A stretch of 64,000 nt of DNA from Kitasatospora sp. GP82 (GTDB lineage: Bacteria; Actinomycetota; Actinomycetes; Streptomycetales; Streptomycetaceae): the NCBI RefSeq assembly GCF_029892105.1, contig NZ_JARZAJ010000014.1, positions 124,001 to 188,000 on the forward strand. The letters run 5' to 3'. The first letter of the stretch is position 1; the number at the start of each line of letters is the position of its first letter. Shown piece by piece: positions 31,151 to 39,638 of this stretch. The translations under genes and the position numbers were made by a program. A model generated the notes under the pieces. That model was not told the origin of the DNA. It searched no databases and was given only the letters and a program-made list of their open reading frames with translations.

Positions 31151-32052
31151 TCACGCCAGGGCGGCTGCTCCGCACAGTTCCGGGTTACGGTGTCGGCGAA
31201 GGCACGGGCCAACGGCGAGAGGGCGTCCCATCCGCGTACCGCCCACCCTGCCCACAGGGCGGGCAGCGCGGGGATGGGGACCAGGCGCAGTCCGGGATGC
31301 CCGGGACCGCGCCAGCCGGGCAGGGCGGGGACGATCGCGTGGCCGAGCCCCAGTTCGGCGAGCAGGATGGCGGTGTCCCAGTCGGCGACGCTGGTGTCGG
31401 AGGTCGGGTGGACGCCCGAGTGCGTCAGCCAGGCGTCGAGATGGGACCGCGAGGTCGAGTTCTCCGGGAGTCGGATGAGCTGGACGGTCTCCAGATCGGC
31501 GGGCTCGATGCGGGTCCTGGCGGCCAGTGGGTCGTCGGCCTTGACCGCCAGCGCCCAGGGGAGTTCGACGACGGGGCGCTGTTCGATGCCTCGGACGGGT
31601 GCCCCGATGGTGATCCAGGCGAGGTCCAGTCCGCCCGCGGCGAGCGCGTCGAAGCAGCTGCGACTGGAGTGCTCGGTCTGGAACTCCAGGCTGACCTGCG
31701 GAAAGCGCTGCCTGAAGGCGACCACGGCTTCGGACATGAAGTGCCGGACGGTGGTGGCTCCCGTGGTGATCCGTACCGAGCCGCCGTCGCCGCGCAGCAG
31801 GTCCTGAAGCCGTCGAAGCGCATGGTCGATACCGCCGATACTCTCGGCGGCCGCGGTCTGGAGCAGGTGTCCCGCCTGGGTGGGCACGACACCCCGGGGA
31901 TGCCGCTCCAGCAGGCTCAGCCCCAGTTCCCGCTCCAGCCGTTTGACGTGCTGGCTCACCGCCGACTGGGTGCACGACAGTTCCCGGGCCACGGCGCTGA
32001 GACTGCCCGCCTTGCACACGGCGACGAAGACACGAAGATCGTCAAGAGTCAC
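31138..32052 (-). CDS. LysR-family transcriptional regulator
   Basis: 304 residues from GTG 32052 (a TTG three codons earlier is possible). N-terminal winged helix: VTLDDLRVFVAVCKAGSLSA and VARELSCTQSAVSQHVKRLE, with the recognition helix TQSAVSQHVKRLE, then LGLSLLERHPRGVVPTQAG. The effector domain follows (VRITTGATTVRHFMSEAVVA ... LAAGGLDLAWITIGAPVRG ... VADWDTAILLAELGLGHAIV). It is transcribed away from the TauE/SafE gene with 236 bases between, the classic LysR arrangement of a regulator controlling its divergent neighbour, here probably in response to an anion or sulfur compound. Confidence 0.88.
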   Translation of the reverse strand: MTLDDLRVFVAVCKAGSLSAVARELSCTQSAVSQHVKRLERELGLSLLERHPRGVVPTQAGHLLQTAAAESIGGIDHALRRLQDLLRGDGGSVRITTGATTVRHFMSEAVVAFRQRFPQVSLEFQTEHSSRSCFDALAAGGLDLAWITIGAPVRGIEQRPVVELPWALAVKADDPLAARTRIEPADLETVQLIRLPENSTSRSHLDAWLTHSGVHPTSDTSVADWDTAILLAELGLGHAIVPALPGWRGPGHPGLRLVPIPALPALWAGWAVRGWDALSPLARAFADTVTRNCAEQPPWRDHAR

Positions 32053-32288
32053 GGGATCCAAGCTATCGCTTGGGTGAGTTCAAGAAAACCCGACGATTGA
32101 CTTGGGTCTCGGTCATGCCTGACGATCTTTGACGGGCCAGGGCGGCAACCCGTCCCCAGGACTCGGCGCCGATCCGGACGGTCGCTCGGTTCATGAACGG
32201 GTGCCGACCCGCCTGCCCTCCGTCATGCCCGAGATCTGTCGGGCCGACTGCCCCCTCGCTGCGTATGCGCGTCTGTGAAAGGTGACCT

Positions 32289-33044
32289 GTGGAAGCACTC
32301 GAGTTGGTGGCCGTCGGAGCCGCCGGTGTCGCTGCCGGTGGACTCAACGCGGTCGTCGGGTCCGGGACCCTCATCACCTTTCCCACCCTGCTTGCCTTCG
32401 GATATCCACCGGTGCTGGCCAACGTGTCGAACAACATCGGCCTCGTCCCGGGCGTGCTCAGTGCCGCGTACGGCTACCGCCGGGAGCTCAAGGGCCAGTT
32501 GGGCCGACTGCTCAGGCTCGGCATCGGGTCGCTCATCGGCGGCCTCGTCGGGGCACTGCTCCTGTTGCGGCTGCCCGCCCGGGCCTTCCAGGTGGTGGTG
32601 CCCGTCCTGATCGTGATCGCCTGTGTCCTGGTCCTGCTCCAGCCCTGGCTCAACCGCCGGCTGAAGCAGCTTCAGAGCCGCCCGCGCGAGGACGGCGGAG
32701 TCCCCGTGTGGCTCGGTGTTCTGGGGGCCGGGATATACGGCGGATACTTCGGCGCCGCCCAGGGCGTCCTGCTGATGGGTCTCTTCGGCAGTTTCCTCCG
32801 TGAGGACCTGCAACGCCTCAACGCGGTGAAGAACGTGCTGGCCTCCATCGTGAACGGCGTCGCGGCGGTCGTCTTCATCGCGGCCACCGACGTCGACTGG
32901 GCGGTAGCCGCGGTGATCGCGGTCGGTTCGACCCTGGGCGGCCTGCTGGGCGCACGGCTGGGCCGCAGGCTGCCGCCCAACGGACTGCGCGGTGTGATCG
33001 TCGCCGTCGGCCTCACCGCGGCCGTGGTCATGACCGCACGGTAG
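32289..33044 (+). CDS. TauE/SafE-family membrane transporter
   Basis: 251 residues from GTG 32289, with an AAGG-type site upstream. Eight hydrophobic segments; the first contains AAGGLNAVVGSGTLITFPTL and the second half repeats it as GAGIYGGYFGAAQGVLLMGL, the duplicated GxxxGxGGG half-motifs of TauE/SafE proteins. The family exports sulfite, sulfoacetate or related organosulfonates, or imports anions, by facilitated diffusion. The divergent LysR gene is the likely regulator. No other sulfur genes are close. Confidence 0.86.
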   Translation: MEALELVAVGAAGVAAGGLNAVVGSGTLITFPTLLAFGYPPVLANVSNNIGLVPGVLSAAYGYRRELKGQLGRLLRLGIGSLIGGLVGALLLLRLPARAFQVVVPVLIVIACVLVLLQPWLNRRLKQLQSRPREDGGVPVWLGVLGAGIYGGYFGAAQGVLLMGLFGSFLREDLQRLNAVKNVLASIVNGVAAVVFIAATDVDWAVAAVIAVGSTLGGLLGARLGRRLPPNGLRGVIVAVGLTAAVVMTAR

Positions 33045-33140
33045 CCGACCGGGCGAAAGCGGGCCTGGACGACCTCACCGCAGGCGAAGTCCGCGCCGCC
33101 GGAGCCGCCCGGCGGCCTGCGCGACGCCGGGCGTCCCTCC

Positions 33141-33157
33141 CCCGGCCTCCGGCCGGG
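33141..33157. terminator. GC-rich hairpin between convergent genes
   Basis: CCCGGCC-TCC-GGCCGGG with a further imperfect extension on each side. It lies between the stop of the TauE/SafE gene and that of the baeRF gene, so it probably terminates both. The other bases of this 236-base gap show nothing else. Confidence 0.55.
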
Positions 33158-33280
33158 AGGTGCCCCCTCGGACGCACCGGCGAAGCACCCGAGCAAGACC
33201 CAGTACGAGGGCGCTTCGCCGGCACGCCCGGCCGGGCGCCCGGCGCCGCGCGCTGATCCGGCGGGAATTGTCGACAGGCC

Positions 33281-34378
33281 CTAGTACCGCAGGACGGCGG
33301 CGATCCGTCCCACGTCGGCCAGTTGGTCGTCGGGGACGAAGCGCACCCGCGCGCCCGTCTCCAGCGCCCGCTCGACGATCTCGTCGATGATGTCGTCGCG
33401 GGCGCCCTGGTCACCGGACGCGGCGGGGACCAGATGGTCACCGTCGTCACGGACCGTCGCCCTGTACGCGTCCTCGACCGCCACCAGGGCCGCGCGTCCG
33501 GCCGTCACGTTCTGCCAGACCTCGTCGATCCCGGCGCCGAACTCCTGCCGCCCACGGGCGGAGCTCAACTCCTGGAGCACGGCGGCGTCCTCCTTCTCCG
33601 CGTGGGCCTCGACGGCAGGCTGCACCGCCTGCCACACGGCTGCGGCCGGTCCCTGTGCCAAGCCGCCGTGCAGGACGTGGGAGGCCGCCTCCTTGGCAGT
33701 CGTGCCCACGCTGTCGAGCAGGGAGAGCGCCGCAGCCTCGCCGACCACGTACAGCGGGCGGGGCTCGGAGCCGAGAACCGCCCGCACGGCGGTGTCCACG
33801 TCCCGCAGAAAGTGCCGGGTCTGCTCGTCGCTGAAGGTACTGGGCAGGTCTCCGATCTGCTCCTGCCGCTCGGCGTCGGGGTCCTCCAGGCTCCGGGTCA
33901 CCGGAAACGCACCGTTGGTGTGCTCGGTGACGCGTTCCTCGCCGCCGTTCCACAGACTGGCGTGGTCGGCGGCGACGGCCAGTACCCAGTAGGGCTGCTC
34001 GGCGGCCTGCGTCGCGACCAGGTTGCGGGTCAGGAAGGTGTCGGAGAGCACCACCCGGGCCGGTACGGTGCGGCTGAGCGACCACACCCGGTGCTCGCCG
34101 GGCGCGGCGAAGATGGCCAGCCCGTCCTCGGCGTGCACCAGATCGGCCTCTGCCGCGGCACGGTCCAACTGTTCGATGACATCAATCCGTTGGGCCCGGG
34201 AGACGGCCGGATCGGCCTCGATCCGCTTCCTGGCCTCGGCCAGCAGGTTGCGCAGGCGGACGGGGTCCTGCGCGTTGTCCGGCTCACGCCGGTGGGTCGG
34301 CATCAGGACCGACACCGCAGGGTAGGGACGGGGCCTGCGTAGCTCGGCCAGCACGGCGGGGCTGAGAACGGGGTGCAT
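33281..34378 (-). CDS. baeRF-domain (archaeal release-factor-like) protein
   Basis: 365 residues from ATG 34378. The N-terminal third (YPAVSVLMPTHRREPDNAQD, then DPVRLRNLLAEARKRIEADP) and the central LAVAADHASLWNGGEERVTE, PLYVVGEAAALSLL and final ALETGARVRFVPDDQLADVG match the bacterial/archaeal eRF1-like (baeRF) family, which looks like the middle and C domains of release factor eRF1 without the GGQ peptidyl-hydrolysis motif. No GGQ is seen here. These proteins are thought to act on ribosomes or translation stress, but no member of this subgroup has a firm role that I know. Cytosolic, monocistronic. Confidence 0.75.
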   Translation of the reverse strand: MHPVLSPAVLAELRRPRPYPAVSVLMPTHRREPDNAQDPVRLRNLLAEARKRIEADPAVSRAQRIDVIEQLDRAAAEADLVHAEDGLAIFAAPGEHRVWSLSRTVPARVVLSDTFLTRNLVATQAAEQPYWVLAVAADHASLWNGGEERVTEHTNGAFPVTRSLEDPDAERQEQIGDLPSTFSDEQTRHFLRDVDTAVRAVLGSEPRPLYVVGEAAALSLLDSVGTTAKEAASHVLHGGLAQGPAAAVWQAVQPAVEAHAEKEDAAVLQELSSARGRQEFGAGIDEVWQNVTAGRAALVAVEDAYRATVRDDGDHLVPAASGDQGARDDIIDEIVERALETGARVRFVPDDQLADVGRIAAVLRY

Positions 34379-34516
34379 GGGGACCCTTTCCGAAGACGGT
34401 GCGCGCTCTTGTGTCTCTCGCAACCGTCCATCAGAACCTCCGCCCAAGCCCACATATATGCCTGCCTTGGTGGAACCCGCGTCACCGGTCAGGCTCCGGG
34501 AGACGACGGGCCGGTC

Positions 34517-35083
34517 TCAGGCCGCGGCCGCCTGACGTATGTGCAGATGACCGTCGAGCGGGAAGGGCGGCGTTGCGGGCAGCACCCTGTCGAAGCCGTA
34601 CCGGGCTTTCTGTGCAACGCGGCACGATGCCAGGTTGTCCACCTGATGGAGGAGTTCGAGGCGTTCCAGTCCGTCGGCGACGAAGGTGTCGAAGGCCCAG
34701 GCGGTGAGAGCTTCCAGAGCACGGGGAGCCACACCCCGTCCCCGCGCGTGGGCTGCGGTCCAGTAGCCCACCTCGGCCGACGGCCTGCCGGGCGCGACTC
34801 CCTTGAGAACCACGTTGGCGACCAACTCGCTCTGGGCGGAGCCTGGTTGTGCTTCGAGAACCGCGAAGCCGAGCCGGTCTCCCGTTGCCCAGCCCTGTTG
34901 TTCGGCCGCCACCCACCGAGCCCCGTCCGCGTCGTTCTCCACACGCGCCGTCGACCGCTGACGCAGAACGGGATCGCGATACACCGCGACCAGCGCGGCG
35001 ACGTCCTCCTCGCGCCAGGGGCGCAGAACGAGAGCGGGAGCGGACGGCGTCGCGTCCGCCTGCAATATGACGGAGGTGTTCAC
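34517..35083 (-). CDS. RimJ/RimL-type GNAT N-acetyltransferase
   Basis: 188 residues from GTG 35083. Layout of the RimJ/RimL group: LVLRPWREEDVAALVAVYRD at the N terminus, GFAVLEAQPGSAQSELVANV, then AEVGYWTAAHARGRGVAPRA with the ARGRGVA acetyl-CoA loop (about residues 105-125), LTAWAFDTFVADGLERLELL, and HQVDNLASCRVAQKARYGFD, where N-x-x-S-x-x-V-A-x-K is the conserved C-terminal signature. It acetylates a protein N terminus or a small amine. Confidence 0.85.
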   Translation of the reverse strand: MNTSVILQADATPSAPALVLRPWREEDVAALVAVYRDPVLRQRSTARVENDADGARWVAAEQQGWATGDRLGFAVLEAQPGSAQSELVANVVLKGVAPGRPSAEVGYWTAAHARGRGVAPRALEALTAWAFDTFVADGLERLELLHQVDNLASCRVAQKARYGFDRVLPATPPFPLDGHLHIRQAAAA

Positions 35084-35451
35084 CGGGCGATCATAAGCGC
35101 GGAGCTCTCGCCCGACGCCCCGCCCCGGCCGGTGATACCCCGCCCCGGCGGGCGGTCACGCAACCTCTGCCGCACGCCGTCCTGTGAGGGCGTCCGACCT
35201 TGAGGGTCGTCGACAGCATGCGGGGAGGCTGCGACAGTGCGGTGTATTTTGAGGCTGCCGTCCAGCGCAGACAGCTCCGGCGACGGGAGACCCGGACCGC
35301 CGGACATCGAATGGCGCAGCGAGTTCCGGACACGGCTGCGCAACCCCGAGGGCTCCGGCGCCGTGCCGCCTGCTTCGGGTGGCCCTCACGCGGCGGGTCC
35401 GCAGCGGGCTCCCCGTACCGTCGGGGTCGCAACGATGGGGGTGAGGCAGCG

Positions 35452-35952
35452 GTGCCGGTGACGCTTGAGGACCTGCTGGCCGAACGGTCGCTCGGGCTCC
35501 GTCTGCTGGCCGAAGGCGGGAGCCTGCGCGAGCCGGTGCAGTGCGTGCATGTCAGCGATCTGGAGGACCCCACGCCGTTCCTGGAGCAGGGCCTGGTCCT
35601 GCTGACGGCCTGGCTGCTGCCGCGCGATCCGGCGGCGACGGACGAGTACGTGCGGCGGCTGCGGGAGAGCGGGGTCCGCGCGCTGGGATTCGGGTACGAC
35701 GCGACGCAACGGCTGACGGGGTGTCCGCCCGAGCTGGTGGAGCCGGCGCACCGGCACGCCATGCCGCTGTTCGAGGTGCCGCAGTCCACCCCGTTCATCG
35801 CGGTGACCAGGGCGGTCGCGACGGCCGTCGCAGCCGAGGAGAACACCAAGGCACAGGCCCTTCACCGTACGGCCCAGGAGCTGACCAGGGCCGCAGCCTC
35901 CGACGACGGGGCGCGGCGGATCGTGATGCGGTTGGCGACCGCCCGGCAGTAG
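35452..35952 (+). pseudogene. PucR-family regulator, N-terminal domain only
   Basis: 166 residues from GTG 35452. The purine-catabolism PucR N-terminal domain is clear: VTLEDLLAERSLGLRLLAEG, VQCVHVSDLEDPTPFLEQGL then VLLTAWLL, VRALGFGYDATQ, and PPELVEPAHRHAMPLFEVPQ with STPFIAVTRAV. Normal members have about 500 residues, including a GGDEF-like middle and a C-terminal helix-turn-helix (PucR C-terminal). Here the frame ends right after the N domain (RIVMRLATARQ), so no DNA-binding part is left. It may make a short ligand-binding remnant, but it is best seen as 3'-truncated. Confidence 0.7.
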
Positions 35953-36022
35953 GGCCCGCGGCGCCCCGCAGCCGGCCCGGTCCCGCACAGGTGCTCTCCG
36001 ACGGGTTGCGGGTATGAGGACG

Positions 36023-37258
36023 TCAGTGGGTGTTGGCGAGGGTCTGCTGCGGGCTGAGGACGGCGGCGACGAGGCGGTTGGCGAGGGCGGGAGTGCCGCC
36101 GTTGTCCGCCGTCGCGGTGCCCGCGTCGTAGACGATGCGCAGCCGCAGGTCACGCGTGGCGAAGACGCCGCCGGCGTAGCCGAGGTCGTGTCCGGTCTTG
36201 CCCCACAGGGTGGTGCCGTCCGGCAGCGTGATGGTCTTCAGGCCGACGCCGTAGCAGGCTTCCCCCTTCGCCGGGCCGGTGTTGCAGTCGCCGCCGTCCA
36301 CGTACGGGACGGGCTTGCCGTCGCTGCCTCGGGGCAGGGTGAAGAGCTCGTCGAGCTGGGCGGGAGCCAGCAGCCGGCCGCTATACAGGGCGCTGACGAA
36401 GTGGTCGAGGTCGGGGGCGGTGGAGATCACGGCACCGGAGTCGTCGGCCTGTTCGCTGACGTCGACGGGCCGGCCGGTGCTGTCGGTGACGTAGCCGTGC
36501 AGGGCCGGCCGGGGCATCCGGGGGTTGCCCGCGGGCGCGGAGGTCTGGTTCAGGTGCAGCGGGCGCAGTACCCGGGCGGTGACCTCGTCGGCGAAGGAGC
36601 TGCCGGTCACCCGTTCGATGATCGCGCCGGCGACGCGGTAGCCGAGCGAGCTGTACTCCTGCTCGGTGCCCGGCGCGAAGTGCAGCGGCGGCGTGGAGCC
36701 GTCCGCCGGATGCAGGCTGGACCGGATGATCTCGTCGAAGGTGAAGTAGTCGAGGCGCTCGTCGAGGACCTGGTCGACGGTCGGATTCGGGATGCCGATG
36801 TTCATCGCGGGCAGCCCGCTGGTGTGGTTGAGCAACTGCCGGACGGTGATGGGCGGGTAGGAGTCGGGCAGCGCGCCGGGCAGGTAGTGCTGGACGGTCT
36901 GGTCGAGGTCGACCCGGTGCTCCGCCTCCAGCTGGAGCAGGACCACCGCCACGAAGGTCTTGGAGATGCTGCCGATGTGGAAGTGCGCGTCGGGCGGGAT
37001 CCTCCGGCCGGTGAAGGCGTCCGTGGAACTGCCCTGCCACACCTGGTCGGGGGTGCCGACCCGGGCCAGCTGGCCGCCCATGTGGTCACCGGGCTGAAGC
37101 ACCACGGCCGCGTCCAGCGCAGCGGTGTTCAGCCCGGGTCGGGACAGGGTGAGCACCGGACTGTGCGGTGCGGCGGCCGCTGCGGGTACGGCGGTCGCGG
37201 CGGCCAGGGCGGCGGTGGCCAGGGCCAGCGGGGTGAGGCGTCGCTTGAGGGCGTTCAT
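36023..37258 (-). CDS. secreted beta-lactamase-fold serine hydrolase (D-Ala-D-Ala carboxypeptidase-like)
   Basis: 411 residues from ATG 37258. Signal peptide: RRLTPLALATAALAAATAVP then AAAAAP. The class C/DD-peptidase motifs are present: HIGSISKTF (SxxK with nucleophilic Ser), YSSLGY at the usual YxN position (here Tyr-Ser-Ser instead of Tyr-Ser-Asn) and WGKTGHDLGY (KTG-type third motif, HxG variant). Also typical: LLNHTSGLPAMN and the YPPITVRQLL helix. It should act on D-alanyl peptides or esters outside the membrane. The Asn-to-Ser change may alter activity. Monocistronic; promoter to the right. Confidence 0.87.
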   Translation of the reverse strand: MNALKRRLTPLALATAALAAATAVPAAAAAPHSPVLTLSRPGLNTAALDAAVVLQPGDHMGGQLARVGTPDQVWQGSSTDAFTGRRIPPDAHFHIGSISKTFVAVVLLQLEAEHRVDLDQTVQHYLPGALPDSYPPITVRQLLNHTSGLPAMNIGIPNPTVDQVLDERLDYFTFDEIIRSSLHPADGSTPPLHFAPGTEQEYSSLGYRVAGAIIERVTGSSFADEVTARVLRPLHLNQTSAPAGNPRMPRPALHGYVTDSTGRPVDVSEQADDSGAVISTAPDLDHFVSALYSGRLLAPAQLDELFTLPRGSDGKPVPYVDGGDCNTGPAKGEACYGVGLKTITLPDGTTLWGKTGHDLGYAGGVFATRDLRLRIVYDAGTATADNGGTPALANRLVAAVLSPQQTLANTH

Positions 37259-37449
37259 CGGTGTCCTTCGGATGATCGAGGCGGGCATCGGTCGAACGCC
37301 CTCGGACATCGTGGTCCCTCAGGATCGGACGGCACATCAGGTACTACCCTTGATCACCCCGGAGACGGACCCCCAGTGAGCTCAGGGTCCGTCAGGGCGT
37401 CGGGCCACCGCAGTGCATCCGGTACCTCGACCAGTAGGCACCAGCGGTG

Positions 37450-38070
37450 TCAGTGGCCGCCGGTCGGACGCCGGCAGCCGGTGCTGTCCGGGTATCCGCC
37501 GTGCGCCTGCACCTGTGTGCCGGCCGGGGACATCGTGCCCTCCAGACACACCGGCGCGAGGTCGATGTCGAAACTCACCCCGGTGGGGCCGTTGGCAACG
37601 ACAGTGATCCTGTCGCGTGCGTAGCCGAGGCCACCGAGGCGATCGCCGATCCGAGTGGTGGCGAACTCGTGCTTCGCGAGCAGCGGTTCCAGCGCCCGGG
37701 TGATGCGAGCGACCTCGGCCAGACCCTTGCAGCGCTCCTCGCCGTGCAGCGGGAGGGGCGTCATGAAGGCATGGTTGTCGGCGTAGTTGGGCGGTCCGTC
37801 CCCGGCGTTCGGCTCGGACACCGACGAGGACGTGGGCGCCGGCGGCGACGGGGACTCGCCCGGGCACGCCCGCTCGGACACCGAGGGCACGGGCGACTGC
37901 GACGACTGCGACGACTGCGACGACTGCGACGACAGGGAGGACTCGGAGGGCGGCACCGTGGCGGCTGCGCCGGTCGCGCGCTCCGTCCCGCAACCGGTCA
38001 GTGAGATCGCTGCGAGTAGCAGCGACGGCGCAACGGCGAGCACCGCACGGCGCCTTCGGTCGAGGATCAT
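37450..38070 (-). CDS. lipoprotein with Ser-Gln repeat
   Basis: 206 residues from ATG 38070; the frame stays open further upstream but the lipoprotein leader fixes this start. Basic start (RRRRAVLAVAP), hydrophobic core and lipobox (ISLTGCGTE). The tether contains a Ser-Gln-Ser run encoded by a 9-bp tandem repeat, then a Pro/Ser linker. The exported domain has RCKGLAEVARITRALEPLLA, LGYARDRITVVANGPTGVSF and DIDLAPVCLEGTM, with two cysteines probably paired. Not assigned to a family. It may belong with the adjacent membrane-protein gene on the same strand. Confidence 0.65.
   Translation of the reverse strand: MILDRRRRAVLAVAPSLLLAAISLTGCGTERATGAAATVPPSESSLSSQSSQSSQSSQSPVPSVSERACPGESPSPPAPTSSSVSEPNAGDGPPNYADNHAFMTPLPLHGEERCKGLAEVARITRALEPLLAKHEFATTRIGDRLGGLGYARDRITVVANGPTGVSFDIDLAPVCLEGTMSPAGTQVQAHGGYPDSTGCRRPTGGH
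37895..37930. repeat. four tandem copies of a 9-bp unit in a lipoprotein tether
   Basis: GACTGCGAC is repeated four times exactly. On the minus strand it encodes a Ser-Gln-Ser run in the linker between lipid anchor and domain; length changes would keep the frame. Confidence 0.95.
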
Positions 38071-38233
38071 GCCGAGATCGTGCCCGACCGGGGGACACCG
38101 CCGCATGAGTACGCGTACTCAGAGGCCGGGATCACACCGTCGAGGCCGCGATCACACCGTCGCCCGTATCAGCCCAGGAGGCGCCCGGTGACACGGCCCT
38201 GATGCCCGGTGCCCGGTTGCCCGCCGGGGCCGG

Positions 38234-38950
38234 TCAGGACACCGCCGACCATGCCTGGTCGACCAGTGCGGCCACCCGGTCGGGGTGCTGGCGCAGATCG
38301 TCGCCGCCGACCTGGCGGATCTGGACCGTCAGCCCGGCGCCGGCGCGCTGGCAGTAGTTGACAACGACCGTTTCGGGCTTCGGCTGCTGCCCGGCCGGGG
38401 TGGGCTGGTTGTACAGGACGCAGTCCACGTTCCCGATGGTGAGGAGCTGGTCGGTGGGCACGGCCAGACCGAGCAGTGCGGCGTCCTCGAAAGGCACGTA
38501 CGGCCTCGGCGAGGCGGCGCGTACGGCCGCCAGTGTGAACATCTGCTCGACCCCGGCGTCCGCGAAGCCCTGGACGACGGCCGGAGCGCCGCCGTAGGCC
38601 TCGGACAGTGACCGGGTGCTGTGCTCCTCGGCGGTGGTGACCTGGGCCGCCCGTTCGTCCGAGCCCTTCGCGCCGAGGTCCTTCATAGCCTTCTCCTGCC
38701 GCATGAATCCGCCGAGCGTACCGGGTGCGGAGATACCCGGGCCGCCCGAGCCACCCGAACCGAACGGGCCGCCCTTACCGCTGCCCGGGCCGCCGCCGGC
38801 GATCAGCCATAGCAGGCCGACCAGAGCCGCGCCGACCAGTACGCCGACGACACCGGTCACCACCGGCCCGGCCGGCCGGGAAGTCCGCTGTTGTGGCGCC
38901 AAAGTGCCGGATTGGGACGGGAGTTCTGACGGTGAGGTCGAGTCGCTCAT
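38234..38950 (-). CDS. single-pass membrane protein with extracytoplasmic domain
   Basis: 238 residues from ATG 38950. A short polar cytosolic start (PSQSGTLAPQQRTSRPAGP), one membrane segment (VVTGVVGVLVGAALVGLLWL), a Gly/Ser-rich tether (GSGKGGPFGSGGSGGPG) and an exported domain of about 150 residues with DCVLYNQPTPAGQQPKPETV and two cysteines (DC... NYC). No family recognised. It is followed on the same strand by the lipoprotein gene with Ser-Gln repeats; both look like surface proteins of unknown role. Confidence 0.65.
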   Translation of the reverse strand: MSDSTSPSELPSQSGTLAPQQRTSRPAGPVVTGVVGVLVGAALVGLLWLIAGGGPGSGKGGPFGSGGSGGPGISAPGTLGGFMRQEKAMKDLGAKGSDERAAQVTTAEEHSTRSLSEAYGGAPAVVQGFADAGVEQMFTLAAVRAASPRPYVPFEDAALLGLAVPTDQLLTIGNVDCVLYNQPTPAGQQPKPETVVVNYCQRAGAGLTVQIRQVGGDDLRQHPDRVAALVDQAWSAVS

Positions 38951-39068
38951 CTCTCCAATGTGGCAGAAACGCGCCTGGCGGGTGACCGGTTCGGGTGGAC
39001 GGGCATGCGTTACGGCAACCCCGGCAGGGCCGCCGGTACTGCTGAGCCGAACTGGGCTGCGGCGGCAG

Positions 39069-39530
39069 TCAGTTGGCGCGAGGCTGCTTGAGCTTGCGCC
39101 ATACGGTCTCCAGGGCGTCGATGTCGCTCTGGTCGAGGAGTTCGGTGAAGACCGGGGCGAGGATCTCCCTGCGGGTCGCGTCCGCCGCCGCGAAGGCCGC
39201 GCGGCCCTGGTCGGTGAGAGCCACCCGGACGGAGCGGGCGTCGGTGGGGGAGGGGGTGCGGGTGACCATGCCGCGGGCGGCCAGGGCGTCCAGCACGCGG
39301 GAGACCTGGCTGCGGCTGAGCATGGTCCTGGCGCCCAGGTCCGAGGCGGCGACCGCCTCCTGCTGGCCGTTGAGCCAGAGCATCACCTCGAACCAGGACA
39401 GCGGCAGATCGTGGGCCCGGCTCAGCTCGCGGTCCACTCGGGCGGCGAGTGTGGTGCCCGCCCAGACCAGCCCGTAGAAGGCGTGGTCCTGGTCGGACAT
39501 GGGGCCCATGGTGAGGTCGGCGCGGCTCAT
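39069..39530 (-). CDS. MarR-family repressor
   Basis: 153 residues from ATG 39530; Met codons at 39509 and 39500 are also possible. MarR fold: LVWAGTTLAARVDRELSRAH helix, LSWFEVMLWLNGQQEAVAAS, then DLGARTMLSRSQVSRVLDAL (recognition helix) and AARGMVTRTPSPTDARSVRV, the beta wing with the conserved DxRSxxV. A C-terminal dimerisation helix ends LETVWRKLKQ. The gene is divergent from an SDR gene with a palindromic operator between them, the classic MarR set-up for repressing itself and the neighbour. Confidence 0.9.
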   Translation of the reverse strand: MSRADLTMGPMSDQDHAFYGLVWAGTTLAARVDRELSRAHDLPLSWFEVMLWLNGQQEAVAASDLGARTMLSRSQVSRVLDALAARGMVTRTPSPTDARSVRVALTDQGRAAFAAADATRREILAPVFTELLDQSDIDALETVWRKLKQPRAN

Positions 39531-39547
39531 GGTGTCATCGTACCGGC

Positions 39548-39590
39548 TTGCGTGTGCGCGCACACATTATTAGTGTGTGTGTACACGCAA
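39548..39590. promoter_or_regulatory. MarR operator/promoter palindrome
   Basis: TTGCGTGT (39548-39555) and ACACGCAA (39583-39590) are perfect complements, and inner GT-rich and CA-rich blocks (CACAC, GTGTG) continue the symmetry around an AT-rich centre (ATTATTAG). It lies between the divergent MarR and SDR start codons and overlaps the likely promoters. Confidence 0.7.
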
Positions 39591-39638
39591 ATCGACGCGG
39601 GCCTTTCGGCTCGCTCCGACCGAGACAAGGGCTGAGCC

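Noticed and set aside
36014-37624. 536-residue plus-strand frame
   Set aside because: Antisense to the serine hydrolase, whose SxxK and KTG motifs are on the minus strand.
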